From Argentina anserina (taxonomy: Eukaryota > Streptophyta > Magnoliopsida > Rosales > Rosaceae), in NCBI RefSeq assembly GCF_933775445.1, contig NW_026089399.1, positions 293,734-357,733 of the forward strand: a DNA stretch of 64,000 nucleotides. The letters are read 5' to 3'. This document shows, piece after piece, positions 41,157 through 55,611 of this stretch (its first letter is position 1; each line of letters opens with the position of its first letter). Below the pieces are notes generated by a model. That model had not been told where the DNA came from and searched no databases. It saw only the letters and a list, made by a program, of their open reading frames with translations. The position numbers and the translations under genes were made by a program.

Positions 41157-43725
41157 ATTGGAATAGTAAAGATACGCAAACGATGTAAAGATACTCAGTT
41201 TGAAAGAAACACACTCCCACACTTGCAAAACTCTAAAATTCAATAGAAACTCGCATCAGAAGCCTTACAGAAAGATACTCAAACGAGAAATGAAAGGATA
41301 CACAATTGGAATAGTAAAGATACGCAAACGATGTAAAGATACGCAATTGGAATAGTAAAGATACGCAAACGATGTAAAGATACTCAGTTTGAAAGAAACA
41401 CACTCCCACACTTGCAAAACTATCAAATACAATAGAAACTCGCATCAGAAACCTTACAGAAAGATACTCAAACGAGAAATGAAAAGATACACATTTGGAA
41501 TAGTAAAGATACGTAAACGATGTAAAGATACACAATTGGAATAGTAAAGATAGGCAAACGATGTAAAGATACTCAGTTTGAAAGAAACACACTCCCACAC
41601 TTGCAAAACTCTCAAATTCAATAGAAACTCGCATCAGAAAGCCTTACAGAAAGATACTCAAACGAGAAATGAAAAGATACACAATTGGAATCGTAAAGAT
41701 ACGCAAACGATGTAAAGATACTCAGTTTGAAAGAAACACACTCCCACACTTGCAAAACTCTCAAATTCAATAGAAACTCGCATCAGAAGCCTTACAGAAA
41801 GATACTCAAACGAAAAATGAAAAGATACACAATTGGAATAGTAAAGATACGCAAACGATGTAAAGATACACAATTGGAATACTAAAGATACGCAAACGAT
41901 GTAAAGATACTCAGTTTAAAAGAAACACACTTCCACACTTGCAAAACTCTCAAATTCAACAGAAACTCGCATCAGAAAGCCTTACAGAAAGATACTCAAA
42001 CGAGAAATGAAAGGATACACAATTGGAATAGTAAAGATACGCAAACGATGTAAAGATACACAATTGGAATAGTAAAGATACGCAAACGATGTAAAGATAC
42101 TCAGTTTGAAAGAAACACACTCCCACTCTTGCAAAACTCTCAAATACAATAGAAACTCGCATCAGAAGCCTTCCAAAAAGATACTCAAACGAGAAATGAA
42201 AAGATACACAATTGGAATCGTAAAGATACGCAAACGATGTAAAGATACTCAGTTTAAAAAAAACACACTCCCACACTTGCAAAACTCTCAAATTCAACAG
42301 AAACTCGCATCAGAAAGCCTTACAGAAAGATACTCAAACGAGAAATGAAAGGGTACACAATTGGAATAGTAAAGATACGCAAACGATGTAAAGATACACA
42401 ATTGGAATAGTAAAGATACGCAAACGATGTAAAGATACTCAGTTTGAAAGAAACACACTCCCACTCTTGCAAAACTCTCAAATTCAATAGAAACTCGCAT
42501 CAGAAGCCTTACAGAAAGATACTCAAACGAGAAATGAAAGGATACACAATTGGAATAGTAAAGATACGCAAACGATGTAAAGATACACAATTGGAATAGT
42601 AAAGATACGCAAACGATGTAAAGATACTCAGTTTGAAAGAAACACACTCCCACACTTGCAAAACTCTAAAATTCAATAGAAACTCGCATCAGAAGCCTTA
42701 CAGAAAGATACTCAAACGAGAAATGAAAGGATACACAATTGGAATAGTAAAGATACGCAAACGATGTAAAGATACGCAATTGGAATAGTAAAGATACGCA
42801 AACGATGTAAAGATACTCAGTTTGAAAGAAACACACTCCCACACTTGCAAAACTATCAAATACAATAGAAACTCGCATCAGAAACCTTACAGAAAGATAC
42901 TCAAACGAGAAATGAAAAGATACACATTTGGAATAGTAAAGATACGTAAACGATGTAAAGATACACAATTGGAATAGTAAAGATAGGCAAACGATGTAAA
43001 GATACTCAGTTTGAAAGAAACACACTCCCACACTTGCAAAACTCTCAAATTCAATAGAAACTCGCATCAGAAAGCCTTACAGAAAGATACTCAAACGAGA
43101 AATGAAAAGATACACAATTGGAATCGTAAAGATACGCAAACGATGTAAAGATACTCAGTTTGAAAGAAACACACTCCCACACTTGCAAAACTCTCAAATT
43201 CAATAGAAACTCGCATCAGAAGCCTTACAGAAAGATACTCAAACGAAAAATGAAAAGATACACAATTGGAATAGTAAAGATACGCAAACGATGTAAAGAT
43301 ACACAATTGGAATACTAAAGATACGCAAACGATGTAAAGATACTCAGTTTAAAAGAAACACACTTCCACACTTGCAAAACTCTCAAATTCAACAGAAACT
43401 CGCATCAGAAAGCCTTACAGAAAGATACTCAAACGAGAAATGAAAGGATACACAATTGGAATAGTAAAGATACACAAACGATGTAAAGATACACAATTGG
43501 AATAGTAAAGATACGCAAACGATGTAAAGATACTCAGTTTGAAAGAAACACACTCCCACTCTTGCAAAACTTTCAAATACAATAGAAACTCGCATCAGAA
43601 GCCTTCCAAAAAGATACTCAAACGAGAAATGAAAAGATACACAATTGGAATCGTAAAGATACGCAAACGATGTAAAGATACTCAGTTTAAAAAAAACACA
43701 CTCCCACACTTGCAAAACTCTCAAA
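40861..43725 (+). repeat. Tandem duplication, 1433-bp period (40861-42293 and 42294-43725)
   Basis: The units match at 1433-bp offset (41233 with 42666, 41658 with 43091, 42106 with 43539). Shared markers are GAAACCTTACAG, ACATTTGGAATAG, GATAGGCAAACG, CGAAAAATGAAAAG and GAATACTAAAG. The same block in a diverged form recurs near 46.2-47.0 kb (41233 with 46423). Confidence 0.9.
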
Positions 43726-44550
43726 TACAATAGAAACTCGCATCAGAAGCCTTACAGAAAGATACTCAAACGAGAAATGAAAAGATACACAATTGGAATA
43801 GTAAAGATACGCAAACGATGTAAAGATACTCAGTTTGAAAGAAACACACTCCCACACTTGCAAAACTCTAAAATTCAATAGAAACTCGCATCAGAAGCCT
43901 TACAGAAAGATACTCAAACGAGAAATGAAAAGATACACAATTGGAATAGTAAAGATACGCAAACAATGTAAAAATACACAATTGGAATAGTAAAGATACG
44001 CAAACGATGTAAAGATACTCAGTTTGAAAGAAACACACTCCCACACTTGCAAAACTCCCAAATTCAATAGAAACTCGCATCAGAAAGCCTTACAGAAAGA
44101 TACTCAAACGAGAAATGAAAAGATACACAATTGGAATCGTAAAGATACGCAAACGATGTAAAGATACTCAGTTTGAAAGAAACACACTCCCACACTTGCA
44201 AAACTCTCAAATTCAATAGAAACTCGCATCAGAAAGCCTTACAGAAAGATACTCAAACGAGAAATGAAAAGATACACAATTGGAATCGTAAAGATACGCA
44301 AACGATGTAAAGATACTCAGTTTCAAAGAAACACACTCCCACACTTGCAAAACTCTCAAATTCAATAGAAACTCGCATCAGAAGCCTTACAGAAAGATAC
44401 TCAAACGAGAAATGAAAAGATACACAATTGGAATAGTAAAGATACGCAAACGATGTAAAGATACACAATTGGAATAGTAAAGATACGCAAACGATGTAAA
44501 GATACTCAGTTTAAAAGAAACACACTTCCACACTTGCAAAACTCTCAAAT

Positions 44551-45226
44551 TCAACAGAAACTCGCATCAGAAAGCCTTACAGAAAGATACTCAAACGAGA
44601 AATGAAAGGATACACAATTGGAATAGTAAAGATACGCAAACGATGTAAAGATACACAATTGGAATAGTAAAGATACGCAAACGATGTAAAGATACTCAGT
44701 TTGAAAGAAACACACTCCCACTCTTGCAAAACTCTCAAATACAATAGAAACTCGCATCAGAAGCCTTCCAAAAAGATACTCAAACGAGAAATGAAAAGAT
44801 ACACAATTGGAATCGTAAAGATACGCAAACGATGTAAAGATAGTCAGTTTAAAAAAAACACACTCCCACACTTGCAAAACTCTCAAATTCAACAGAAACT
44901 CGCATCAGAAAGCCTTACAGAAAGATACTCAAACGAGAAATGAAAGGATACACAATTGGAATAGTAAAGATACGCAAACGATGTAAAGATACACAATTGG
45001 AATAGTAAAGATACGCAAACGATGTAAAGATACTCAGTTTGAAAGAAACACACTCCCACTCTTGCAAAACTCTCAAATACAATAGAAACTCGCATCAGAA
45101 GCCTTCCAAAAAGATACTCAAACGAGAAATGAAAAGATACACAATTGGAATCGTAAAGATACGCAAACGATGTAAAGATACTCAGTTTAAAAAAAACACA
45201 CTCCCACACTTGCAAAACTCTCAAAT
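44551..45226 (+). repeat. Tandem duplication, 338-bp period
   Basis: A two-monomer unit, one expanded 190-bp monomer with GAAAGGATAC and one 148-bp CCTTCCAAAAAG monomer, is repeated at 44551-44888 and 44889-45226. The first copy has a private GATAGTCAG at about 44841. This 338-bp pair is the recurrent building block of region D. Confidence 0.85.
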
Positions 45227-48200
45227 ACAATAGAAACTCGCATCAGAAGCCTTACAGAAAGATACTCAAACGAGAAATGAAAAGATACACAATTGGAATA
45301 GTAAAGATACGCAAACGATGTAAAGATACTCAGTTTGAAAGAAACACACTCCCACACTTGCAAAACTCTAAAATTCAATAGAAACTCGCATCAGAAGCCT
45401 TACAGAAAGATACTCAAACGAGAAATGAAAAGATACACAATTGGAATAGTAAAGATACGCAAACAATGTAAAAATACACAATTGGAATAGTAAAGATACG
45501 CAAACGATGTAAAGATACTCAGTTTGAAAGAAACACACTCCCACACTTGCAAAACTCTCAAATTCAATAGAAACTCGCATCAGAAAGCCTTACAGAAAGA
45601 TACTCAAACGAGAAATGAAAAGATACACAATTGGAATCGTAAAGATACGCAAACGATGTAAAGATACTCAGTTTGAAAGAACCACACTCCCACACTTGCA
45701 AAACTCTCAAATTCAATAGAAACTCGCATCAGAATCCTTACAGAAAGATACTCAAACGAGAAATGAAAAGATACACAATTGGAATAGTAAAGATACGCAA
45801 ACGATGTAAAGATACTCAGTTTAAAAGAAACACACCTCCACACTTGCAAAACTCTCAAATTCAACAGAAACTCGCATCAGAAAGCCTTACAGAAAGATAC
45901 TCAAACGAGAAATGAAAAGATACACAATTGGAATAGTAAAGATACGCAAACAATGTAAAGATACACAATTGGAATAGTAAAGATACGCAAACGATTTAAA
46001 GATACTCAGTTTAAAAGAAACACACTTCCACACTTGCAAAACTCTCAAATTCAACAGAAACTCGCATCAGAAAGCCTTACAGAAAGATACTCAAACGAGA
46101 AATGAAAGGGTACACAATTGGAATAGTAAAGATACGCAAACGATGTAAAGATACACAATTGGAATAGTAAAGATACGCAAACGATGTAAAGATACTCAGT
46201 TTGAAAGAAACACACTCCCACACTTGCAAAACTCTAAAATTCAATAGAAACTCGCATCAGAAGCCTTACAGAAAGATACTCAAACGAGAAATGAAAGGAT
46301 ACACAATTGGAATAGTAAAGATACGCAAACGATGTAAAGATACACAATTGGAATAGTAAAGATACGCAAACGATGTAAAGATACTCAGTTTGAAAGAAAC
46401 ACACTCCCACACTTGCAAAACTCTAAAATTCAATAGAAACTCGCATCAGAAGCCTTACAGAAAGATACTCAAACGAGAAATGAAAGGATACACAATTGGA
46501 ATAGTAAAGATACGCAAACGATGTAAAGATACGCAATTGGAATAGTAAAGATACGCAAACGATGTAAAGATACTCAGTTTGAAAGAAACACACTCCCACA
46601 CTTGCAAAACTATCAAATACAATAGAAACTCGCATCAGAAGCCTTACAGAAAGATACTCAAACGAGAAATGAAAAGATACACATTTGGAATAGTAAAGAT
46701 ACGTAAACGATGTAAAGATACACAATTGGAATAGTAAAGATAGGCAAACGATGTAAAGATACTCAGTTTGAAAGAAACACACTCCCACACTTGCAAAACT
46801 CTCAAATTCAATAGAAACTCGCATCAGAAAGCCTTACAGAAAGATACTCAAACGAGAAATGAAAAGATACACAATTGGAATCGTAAAGATACGCAAACGA
46901 TGTAAAGATACTCAGTTTGAAAGAAACACACTCCCACACTTGCAAAACTCTCAAATTCAATAGAAACTCGCATCAGAATCCTTACAGAAAGATACTCAAA
47001 CGAGAAATGAAAAGATACACAATTGGAATAGTAAAGATACGCAAACGATGTAAAGATACACAATTGGAATAGTAAAGATACGCAAATGATGTAAAGATAC
47101 TCAGTTTGAAAGAAACACACTCCCACACTTGCAAAACTCTCAAATTCAATAGAAACTCGCATCAGAAGCCTTCCAAAAAGATACTCAAACGAGAAATGAA
47201 AAGATACACAATTGGAATCGTAAAGATACGCAAACGATGTAAAGATACTCAGTTTAAAAAAAACACACTCCCACACTTGCAAAACTCTCAAATACAATAG
47301 AAACTCGCATCAGAAGCCTTACAGAAAGATACTCAAACGAGAAATGAAAAGATACACAATTGGAATAGTAAAGATACGCAAACGATGTAAAGATACTCAG
47401 TTTGAAAGAAACACACTCCCACACTTGCAAAACTCTAAAATTCAATAGAAACTCGCATCAGAAGCCTTACAGAAAGATACTCAAACGAGAAATGAAAAGA
47501 TACACAATTGGAATCGTAAAGATACGCAAACGATGTAAAGATACTCAGTTTGAAAGAACCACACTCCCACACTTGCAAAACTCTCAAATTCAATAGAAAC
47601 TCGCATCAGAATCCTTACAGAAAGATACTCAAACGAGAAATGAAAAGATACACAATTGGAATAGTAAAGATACGCAAACGATGTAAAGATACTCAGTTTA
47701 AAAGAAACACACTTCCACACTTGCAAAACTCTCAAATTCAATAGAAACTCGCATCAGAAAGCCTTACAGAAAGATACTCAAACGAGAAATGAAAAGATAC
47801 ACAATTGGAATAGTAAAGATACGCAAACGATGTAAAGATACTCAGTTTAAAAGAAACACACTTCCACACTTGCAAAACTCTCAAATTCAACAGAAACTCG
47901 CATCAGAAAGCCGTACAGAAAGATACTCAAACGAGAAATGAAAAGATACACAATTGGAATAGTAAAGATACGGAAACAATGTAAAGATACACAATTGGAA
48001 TAGTAAAGATACGCAAACGATTTAAAGATACTCAGTTTAAAAGAAACACACTTCCACACTTGCAAAACTCTCAAATTCAACAGAAACTCGCATCAGAAAG
48101 CCTTACAGAAAGATACTCAAACGAGAAATGAAAGGGTACACAATTGGAATAGTAAAGATACGCAAACGATGTAAAGATACACAATTGGAATAGTAAAGAT

Positions 48201-50424
48201 ACGCAAACGATGTAAAGATACTCAGTTTGAAAGAAACACACTCCCACACTTGCAAAACTCTAAAATTCAATAGAAACTCGCATCAGAAGCCTTACAGAAA
48301 GATACTCAAACGAGAAATGAAAGGATACACAATTGGAATAGTAAAGATACGCAAACGATGTAAAGATACACAATTGGAATAGTAAAGATACGCAAACGAT
48401 GTAAAGATACTCAGTTTGAAAGAAACACACTCCCACACTTGCAAAACTCTAAAATTCAATAGAAACTCGCATCAGAAGCCTTACAGAAAGATACTCAAAC
48501 GAGAAATGAAAAGATACACAATTGGAATAGTAAAGATACGCAAACGATGTAAAGATACTCAGTTTGAAAGAAACACACTCCCACTCTTGCAAAACTCTCA
48601 AATACAATAGAAACTCGCATCAGAAGCCTTCCAAAAAGATACTCAAACGAGAAATGAAAAGATACACAATTGGAATCGTAAAGATACGCAAACGATGTAA
48701 AGATACTCAGTTTAAAAAAAACAAACTCCCACACTTGCAAAACTCTCAAATACAATAGAAACTCGCATCAGAAGCCTTACAGAAAGATACTCAAACGAGA
48801 AATGAAAAGATACACAATTGGAATAGTAAAGATACGCAAACGATGTAAAGATACTCAGTTTGAAAGAAACACACTCCCACACTTGCAAAACTCTCAAATT
48901 CAATAGAAACTCGCATCAGAAGCCTTACAGAAAGATACTCAAACGAGAAATGAAAAGATACACAATTGGAATAGTAAAGATACGCAAACAATGTAAAAAT
49001 ACACAATTGGAATAGTAAAGATACGCAAACGATGTAAAGATACTCAGTTTGAAAGAAACACACTCCCACACTTGCAAAACTCTAAAATTCAATAGAAACT
49101 CGCATCAGAAGCCTTACAGAAAGATACTCAAACGAGAAATGAAAAGATACACAATTGGAATAGTAAAGATACGCAAACAATGTAAAAATACACAATTGGA
49201 ATAGTAAAGATACGCAAACGATGTAAAGATACTCAGTTTGAAAGAAACACACTCCCACACTTGCAAGACTCTCAAATACAATAGAAACTCGCATCAGAAG
49301 CCTTACAGAAAGATACTCAAACGAGAAATGAAAAGATACACAATTGGAATAGTAAAGATACGCAAACGATGTAAAGATACTCAGTTTGAAAGAACCACAC
49401 TCCCACACTTGCAAAACTCTCAAATTCAATAGAAACTCGCATCAGAATCCTTACAGAAAGATACTCAAACGAGAAATGAAAAGATACACAATTGGAATCG
49501 TAAAGATATGCAAACGATGTAAAGATACTCAGTTTGAAAGAACCACACTCCCACACTTGCAAAACTCCCAAATTCAATAGAAACTCGCATCAGAATCCTT
49601 ACAGAAAGATACTCAAACGAGAAATGAAAAGATACATAATTGGAATAGTAAAGATACGCAAACGATGTAAAGATACTCAGTTTAAAAGAAACACACTTCC
49701 ACACTTGCAAAACTCTCAAATTCAACAGAAACTCGCATCAGAAAGCTTACAGAAAGATACTCAAACGAGAAATGAAAAGATACACAATTGGAATAGTAAA
49801 GATACGCAAACGATGTAAAGATACTCAGTTTAAAAGAAACACACTGCCACACTTGCAAAACTCTCAAATTCAACAGAAACTCGCATCAGAAAGCCTTACA
49901 GAAATATACTCAAACGAGAAATGAAAAGATACACAATTGGAATAGTAAAGATACGCAAACAATGTAAAGATACACAATTGGAATAGTAAAGATACGCAAA
50001 CGATTTAAAGATACTCAGTTTAAAAGAAACACACTTCCACACTTGCAAAACTCTCAAATTCAACAGAAACTCGCATCAGAAAGCCTTACAGAAAGATACT
50101 CAAACGAGAAATGAAAGGGTACACAATTGGAATAGTAAAGATACGCAAACGATGTAAAGATACACAATTGGAATAGTAAAGATACGCAAACGATGTAAAG
50201 ATACTCAGTTTGAAAGAAACACACTCCCACACTTGCAAAACTCTAAAATTCAATAGAAACTCGCATCAGAAGCCTTACAGAAAGATACTCAAACGAGAAA
50301 TGAAAGGATACACAATTGGAATAGTAAAGATACGCAAACGATGTAAAGATACACAATTGGAATAGTAAAGATACGCAAACGATGTAAAGATACTCAGTTT
50401 GAAAGAAACACACTCCCACACTTG

Positions 50425-53390
50425 CAAAACTCTAAAATTCAATAGAAACTCGCATCAGAAGCCTTACAGAAAGATACTCAAACGAGAAATGAAAGGATAC
50501 ACAATTGGAATAGTAAAGATACGCAAACGATGTAAAGATACTCAGTTTGAAAGAAACACACTCCCACTCTTGCAAAACTCTCAAATACAATAGAAACTCG
50601 CATCAGAAGCCTTCCAAAAAGATACTCAAACGAGAAATGAAAAGATACACAATTGGAATCGTAAAGATACGCAAACGATGTAAAGATACTCAGTTTAAAA
50701 AAAACACACTCCCACACTTGCAAAACTCTCAAATACAATAGAAACTCGCATCAGAAGCCTTACAGAAAGATACTCAAACGAGAAATGAAAAGATACACAA
50801 TTGGAATAGTAAAGATACGCAAACGATGTAAAGATACTCAGTTTGAAAGAAACACACTCCCACACTTGCAAAACTCTAAAATTCAATAGAAACTCGCATC
50901 AGAAGACTTACAGAAAGATACTCAAACGAGAAATGAAAAGATACACAATTGGAATAGTAAAGATACGCAAACAATGTAAAAATACACAATTGGAATAGTA
51001 AAGATACGCAAACGATGTAAAGATACTCAGTTTGAAAGAAACACACTCCCACACTTGCAAAACTCTCAAATTCAATAGAAACTCGCATCAGAAAGCCTTA
51101 CAGAAAGATACTCAAACGAGAAATGAAAAGATACACAATTGGAATCGTAAAGATACGCAAACGATGTAAAGATACTCAGTTTGAAAGAACCACACTCCCA
51201 CACTTGCAAAACTCTCAAATTCAATAGAAACTCGCATCAGAATCCTTACAGAAAGATACTCAAACGAGAAATGAAAAGATACACAATTGGAATAGTAAAG
51301 ATACGCAAACGATGTAAAGATACTCAGTTTAAAAGAAACACACCTCCACACTTGCAAAACTCTCAAATTCAACAGAAACTCGCATCAGAAAGCCTTACAG
51401 AAAGATACTCAAACGAGAAATGAAAAGATACACAATTGGAATAGTAAAGATACGCAAACAATGTAAAGATACACAATTGGAATAGTAAAGATACGCAAAC
51501 GATTTAAAGATACTCAGTTTAAAAGAAACACACTTCCACACTTGCAAAACTCTCAAATTCAACAGAAACTCGCATCAGAAAGCCTTACAGAAAGATACTC
51601 AAACGAGAAATGAAAGGGTACACAATTGGAATAGTAAAGATACGCAAACGATGTAAAGATACACAATTGGAATAGTAAAGATACGCAAACGATGTAAAGA
51701 TACTCAGTTTGAAAGAAACACACTCCCACACTTGCAAAACTCTCAAATTCAACAGAAACTCGCATCAGAAAGCCTTACAGAAAGATACTCAAACGAGAAA
51801 TGAAAAGATACACAATTGGAATAGTAAAGATACGCAAACAATGTAAAGATACACAATTGGAATAGTAAAGATACGCAAACGATTTAAAGATACTCAGTTT
51901 AAAAGAAACACACTTCCACACTTGCAAAACTCTCAAATTCAACAGAAACTCGCATCAGAAAGCCTTACAGAAAGATACTCAAACGAGAAATGAAAGGGTA
52001 CACAATTGGAATAGTAAAGATACGCAAACGATGTAAAAATACACAATTGGAATAGTAAAGATACGCAAACGATTTAAAGATACTCAGTTTAAAAGAAACA
52101 CACTTCCACACTTGCAAAACTCTAAAATTCAATAGAAACTCGCATCAGAAGCCTTACAGAAAGATACTCAAACGAGAAATGAAAGGATACACAATTGGAA
52201 TAGTAAAGATACGCAAACGATGTAAAGATACTCAGTTTGAAAGAAACACACTCCCACTCTTGCAAAACTCTCAAATACAATAGAAACTCGCATCAGAAGC
52301 CTTCCAAAAAGATACTCAAACGAGAAATGAAAAGATACACAATTGGAATCGTAAAGATACGCAAACGATGTAAAGATACTCAGTTTAAAAAAAACACACT
52401 CCCACACTTGCAAAACTCTCAAATACAATAGAAACTCGCATCAGAAGCCTTACAGAAAGATACTCAAACGAGAAATGAAAAGATACACAATTGGAATAGT
52501 AAAGATACGCAAACGATGTAAAGATACTCAGTTTGAAAGAAACACACTCCCACACTTGCAAAACTCTAAAATTCAATAGAAACTCGCATCAGAAGACTTA
52601 CAGAAAGATACTCAAACGAGAAATGAAAAGATACACAATTGGAATAGTAAAGATACGCAAACAATGTAAAAATACACAATTGGAATAGTAAAGATACGCA
52701 AACGATGTAAAGATACTCAGTTTGAAAGAAACACACTCCCACACTTGCAAAACTCTCAAATTCAATAGAAACTCGCATCAGAAAGCCTTACAGAAAGATA
52801 CTCAAACGAGAAATGAAAAGATACACAATTGGAATCGTAAAGATACGCAAACGATGTAAAGATACTCAGTTTGAAAGAACCACACTCCCACACTTGCAAA
52901 ACTCTCAAATTCAATAGAAACTCGCATCAGAATCCTTACAGAAAGATACTCAAACGAGAAATGAAAAGATACACAATTGGAATAGTAAAGATACGCAAAC
53001 GATGTAAAGATACTCAGTTTAAAAGAAACACACCTCCACACTTGCAAAACTCTCAAATTCAACAGAAACTCGCATCAGAAAGCCTTACAGAAAGATACTC
53101 AAACGAGAAATGAAAAGATACACAATTGGAATAGTAAAGATACGCAAACAATGTAAAGATACACAATTGGAATAGTAAAGATACGCAAACGATTTAAAGA
53201 TACTCAGTTTAAAAGAAACACACTTCCACACTTGCAAAACTCTCAAATTCAACAGAAACTCGCATCAGAAAGCCTTACAGAAAGATACTCAAACGAGAAA
53301 TGAAAGGGTACACAATTGGAATAGTAAAGATACGCAAACGATGTAAAGATACACAATTGGAATAGTAAAGATACGCAAACGATGTAAAGA
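50425..53390 (+). repeat. Nested tandem duplication, 1690-bp period (50425-52114 and 52115-about 53390)
   Basis: Positions 50478, 50547, 50695, 50876 and 51112 recur at 52168, 52237, 52385, 52566 and 52802. The marker CAGAAGACTTACAG is shared. In the sister 5213-bp copy the equivalent unit is 1310 bp, which is 380 bp or two 190-bp monomers shorter. Confidence 0.88.
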
Positions 53391-53429
53391 TACACAATTG
53401 GAATAGTAAAGATACGCAAACGATTTAAA
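53307..53429 (+). repeat. Triple 41-bp subunit
   Basis: Three tandem 41-bp units, the first beginning GGTACACAATTGG and the last ending CGATTTAAA, precede GATACTCAG at 53430. Confidence 0.95.
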
Positions 53430-55611
53430 GATACTCAGTTTAAAAGAAACACACTTCCACACTTGCAAAACTCTCAAATTCAACAGAAACTCGCATCAGA
53501 AGCCTTACAGAAAGATACTCAAACGAGAAATGAAAGGATACACAATTGGAATAGTAAAGATACGCAAACGATGTAAAGATACACAATTGGAATAGTAAAG
53601 ATACGCAAACGATGTAAAGATACTCAGTTTGAAAGAAACACACTCCCACACTTGCAAAACTCTAAAATTCAATAGAAACTCGCATCAGAAGCCTTACAGA
53701 AAGATACTCAAACGAGAAATGAAAGGATACACAATTGGAATAGTAAAGATACGCAAACGATGTAAAGATACTCAGTTTGAAAGAAACACACTCCCACTCT
53801 TGCAAAACTCTCAAATACAATAGAAACTCGCATCAGAAGCCTTCCAAAAAGATACTCAAACGAGAAATGAAAAGATACACAATTGGAATCGTAAAGATAC
53901 GCAAACGATGTAAAGATACTCAGTTTAAAAAAAACAAACTCCCACACTTGCAAAACTCTCAAATACAATAGAAACTCGCATCAGAAGCCTTACAGAAAGA
54001 TACTCAAACGAGAAATGAAAAGATACACAATTGGAATAGTAAAGATACGCAAACGATGTAAAGATACTCAGTTTGAAAGAAACACACTCCCACACTTGCA
54101 AAACTCTAAAATTCAATAGAAACTCGCATCAGAAGCCTTACAGAAAGATACTCAAACGAGAAATGAAAAGATACACAATTGGAATAGTAAAGATACGCAA
54201 ACAATGTAAAAATACACAATTGGAATAGTAAAGATACGCAAACGATGTAAAGATACTCAGTTTGAAAGAAACACACTCCCACACTTGCAAAACTCTAAAA
54301 TTCAATAGAAACTCGCATCAGAAGCCTTACAGAAAGATACTCAAACGAGAAATGAAAAGATACACAATTGGAATAGTAAAGATACGCAAACAATGTAAAA
54401 ATACACAATTGGAATAGTAAAGATACGCAAACGATGTAAAGATACTCAGTTTGAAAGAAACACACTCCCACACTTGCAAGACTCTCAAATACAATAGAAA
54501 CTCGCATCAGAAGCCTTACAGAAAGATACTCAAACGAGAAATGAAAAGATACACAATTGGAATAGTAAAGATACGCAAACGATGTAAAGATACTCAGTTT
54601 GAAAGAACCACACTCCCACACTTGCAAAACTCTCAAATTCAATAGAAACTCGCATCAGAATCCTTACAGAAAGATACTCAAACGAGAAATGAAAAGATAC
54701 ACAATTGGAATCGTAAAGATATGCAAACGATGTAAAGATACTCAGTTTGAAAGAACCACACTCCCACACTTGCAAAACTCCCAAATTCAATAGAAACTCG
54801 CATCAGAATCCTTACAGAAAGATACTCAAACGAGAAATGAAAAGATACATAATTGGAATAGTAAAGATACGCAAACGATGTAAAGATACTCAGTTTAAAA
54901 GAAACACACTTCCACACTTGCAAAACTCTCAAATTCAACAGAAACTCGCATCAGAAAGCTTACAGAAAGATACTCAAACGAGAAATGAAAAGATACACAA
55001 TTGGAATAGTAAAGATACGCAAACGATGTAAAGATACTCAGTTTAAAAGAAACACACTGCCACACTTGCAAAACTCTCAAATTCAACAGAAACTCGCATC
55101 AGAAAGCCTTACAGAAATATACTCAAACGAGAAATGAAAAGATACACAATTGGAATAGTAAAGATACGCAAACAATGTAAAGATACACAATTGGAATAGT
55201 AAAGATACGCAAACGATTTAAAGATACTCAGTTTAAAAGAAACACACTTCCACACTTGCAAAACTCTCAAATTCAACAGAAACTCGCATCAGAAAGCCTT
55301 ACAGAAAGATACTCAAACGAGAAATGAAAGGGTACACAATTGGAATAGTAAAGATACGCAAACGATGTAAAGATACACAATTGGAATAGTAAAGATACGC
55401 AAACGATGTAAAGATACTCAGTTTGAAAGAAACACACTCCCACACTTGCAAAACTCTAAAATTCAATAGAAACTCGCATCAGAAGCCTTACAGAAAGATA
55501 CTCAAACGAGAAATGAAAGGATACACAATTGGAATAGTAAAGATACGCAAACGATGTAAAGATACACAATTGGAATAGTAAAGATACGCAAACGATGTAA
55601 AGATACTCAGT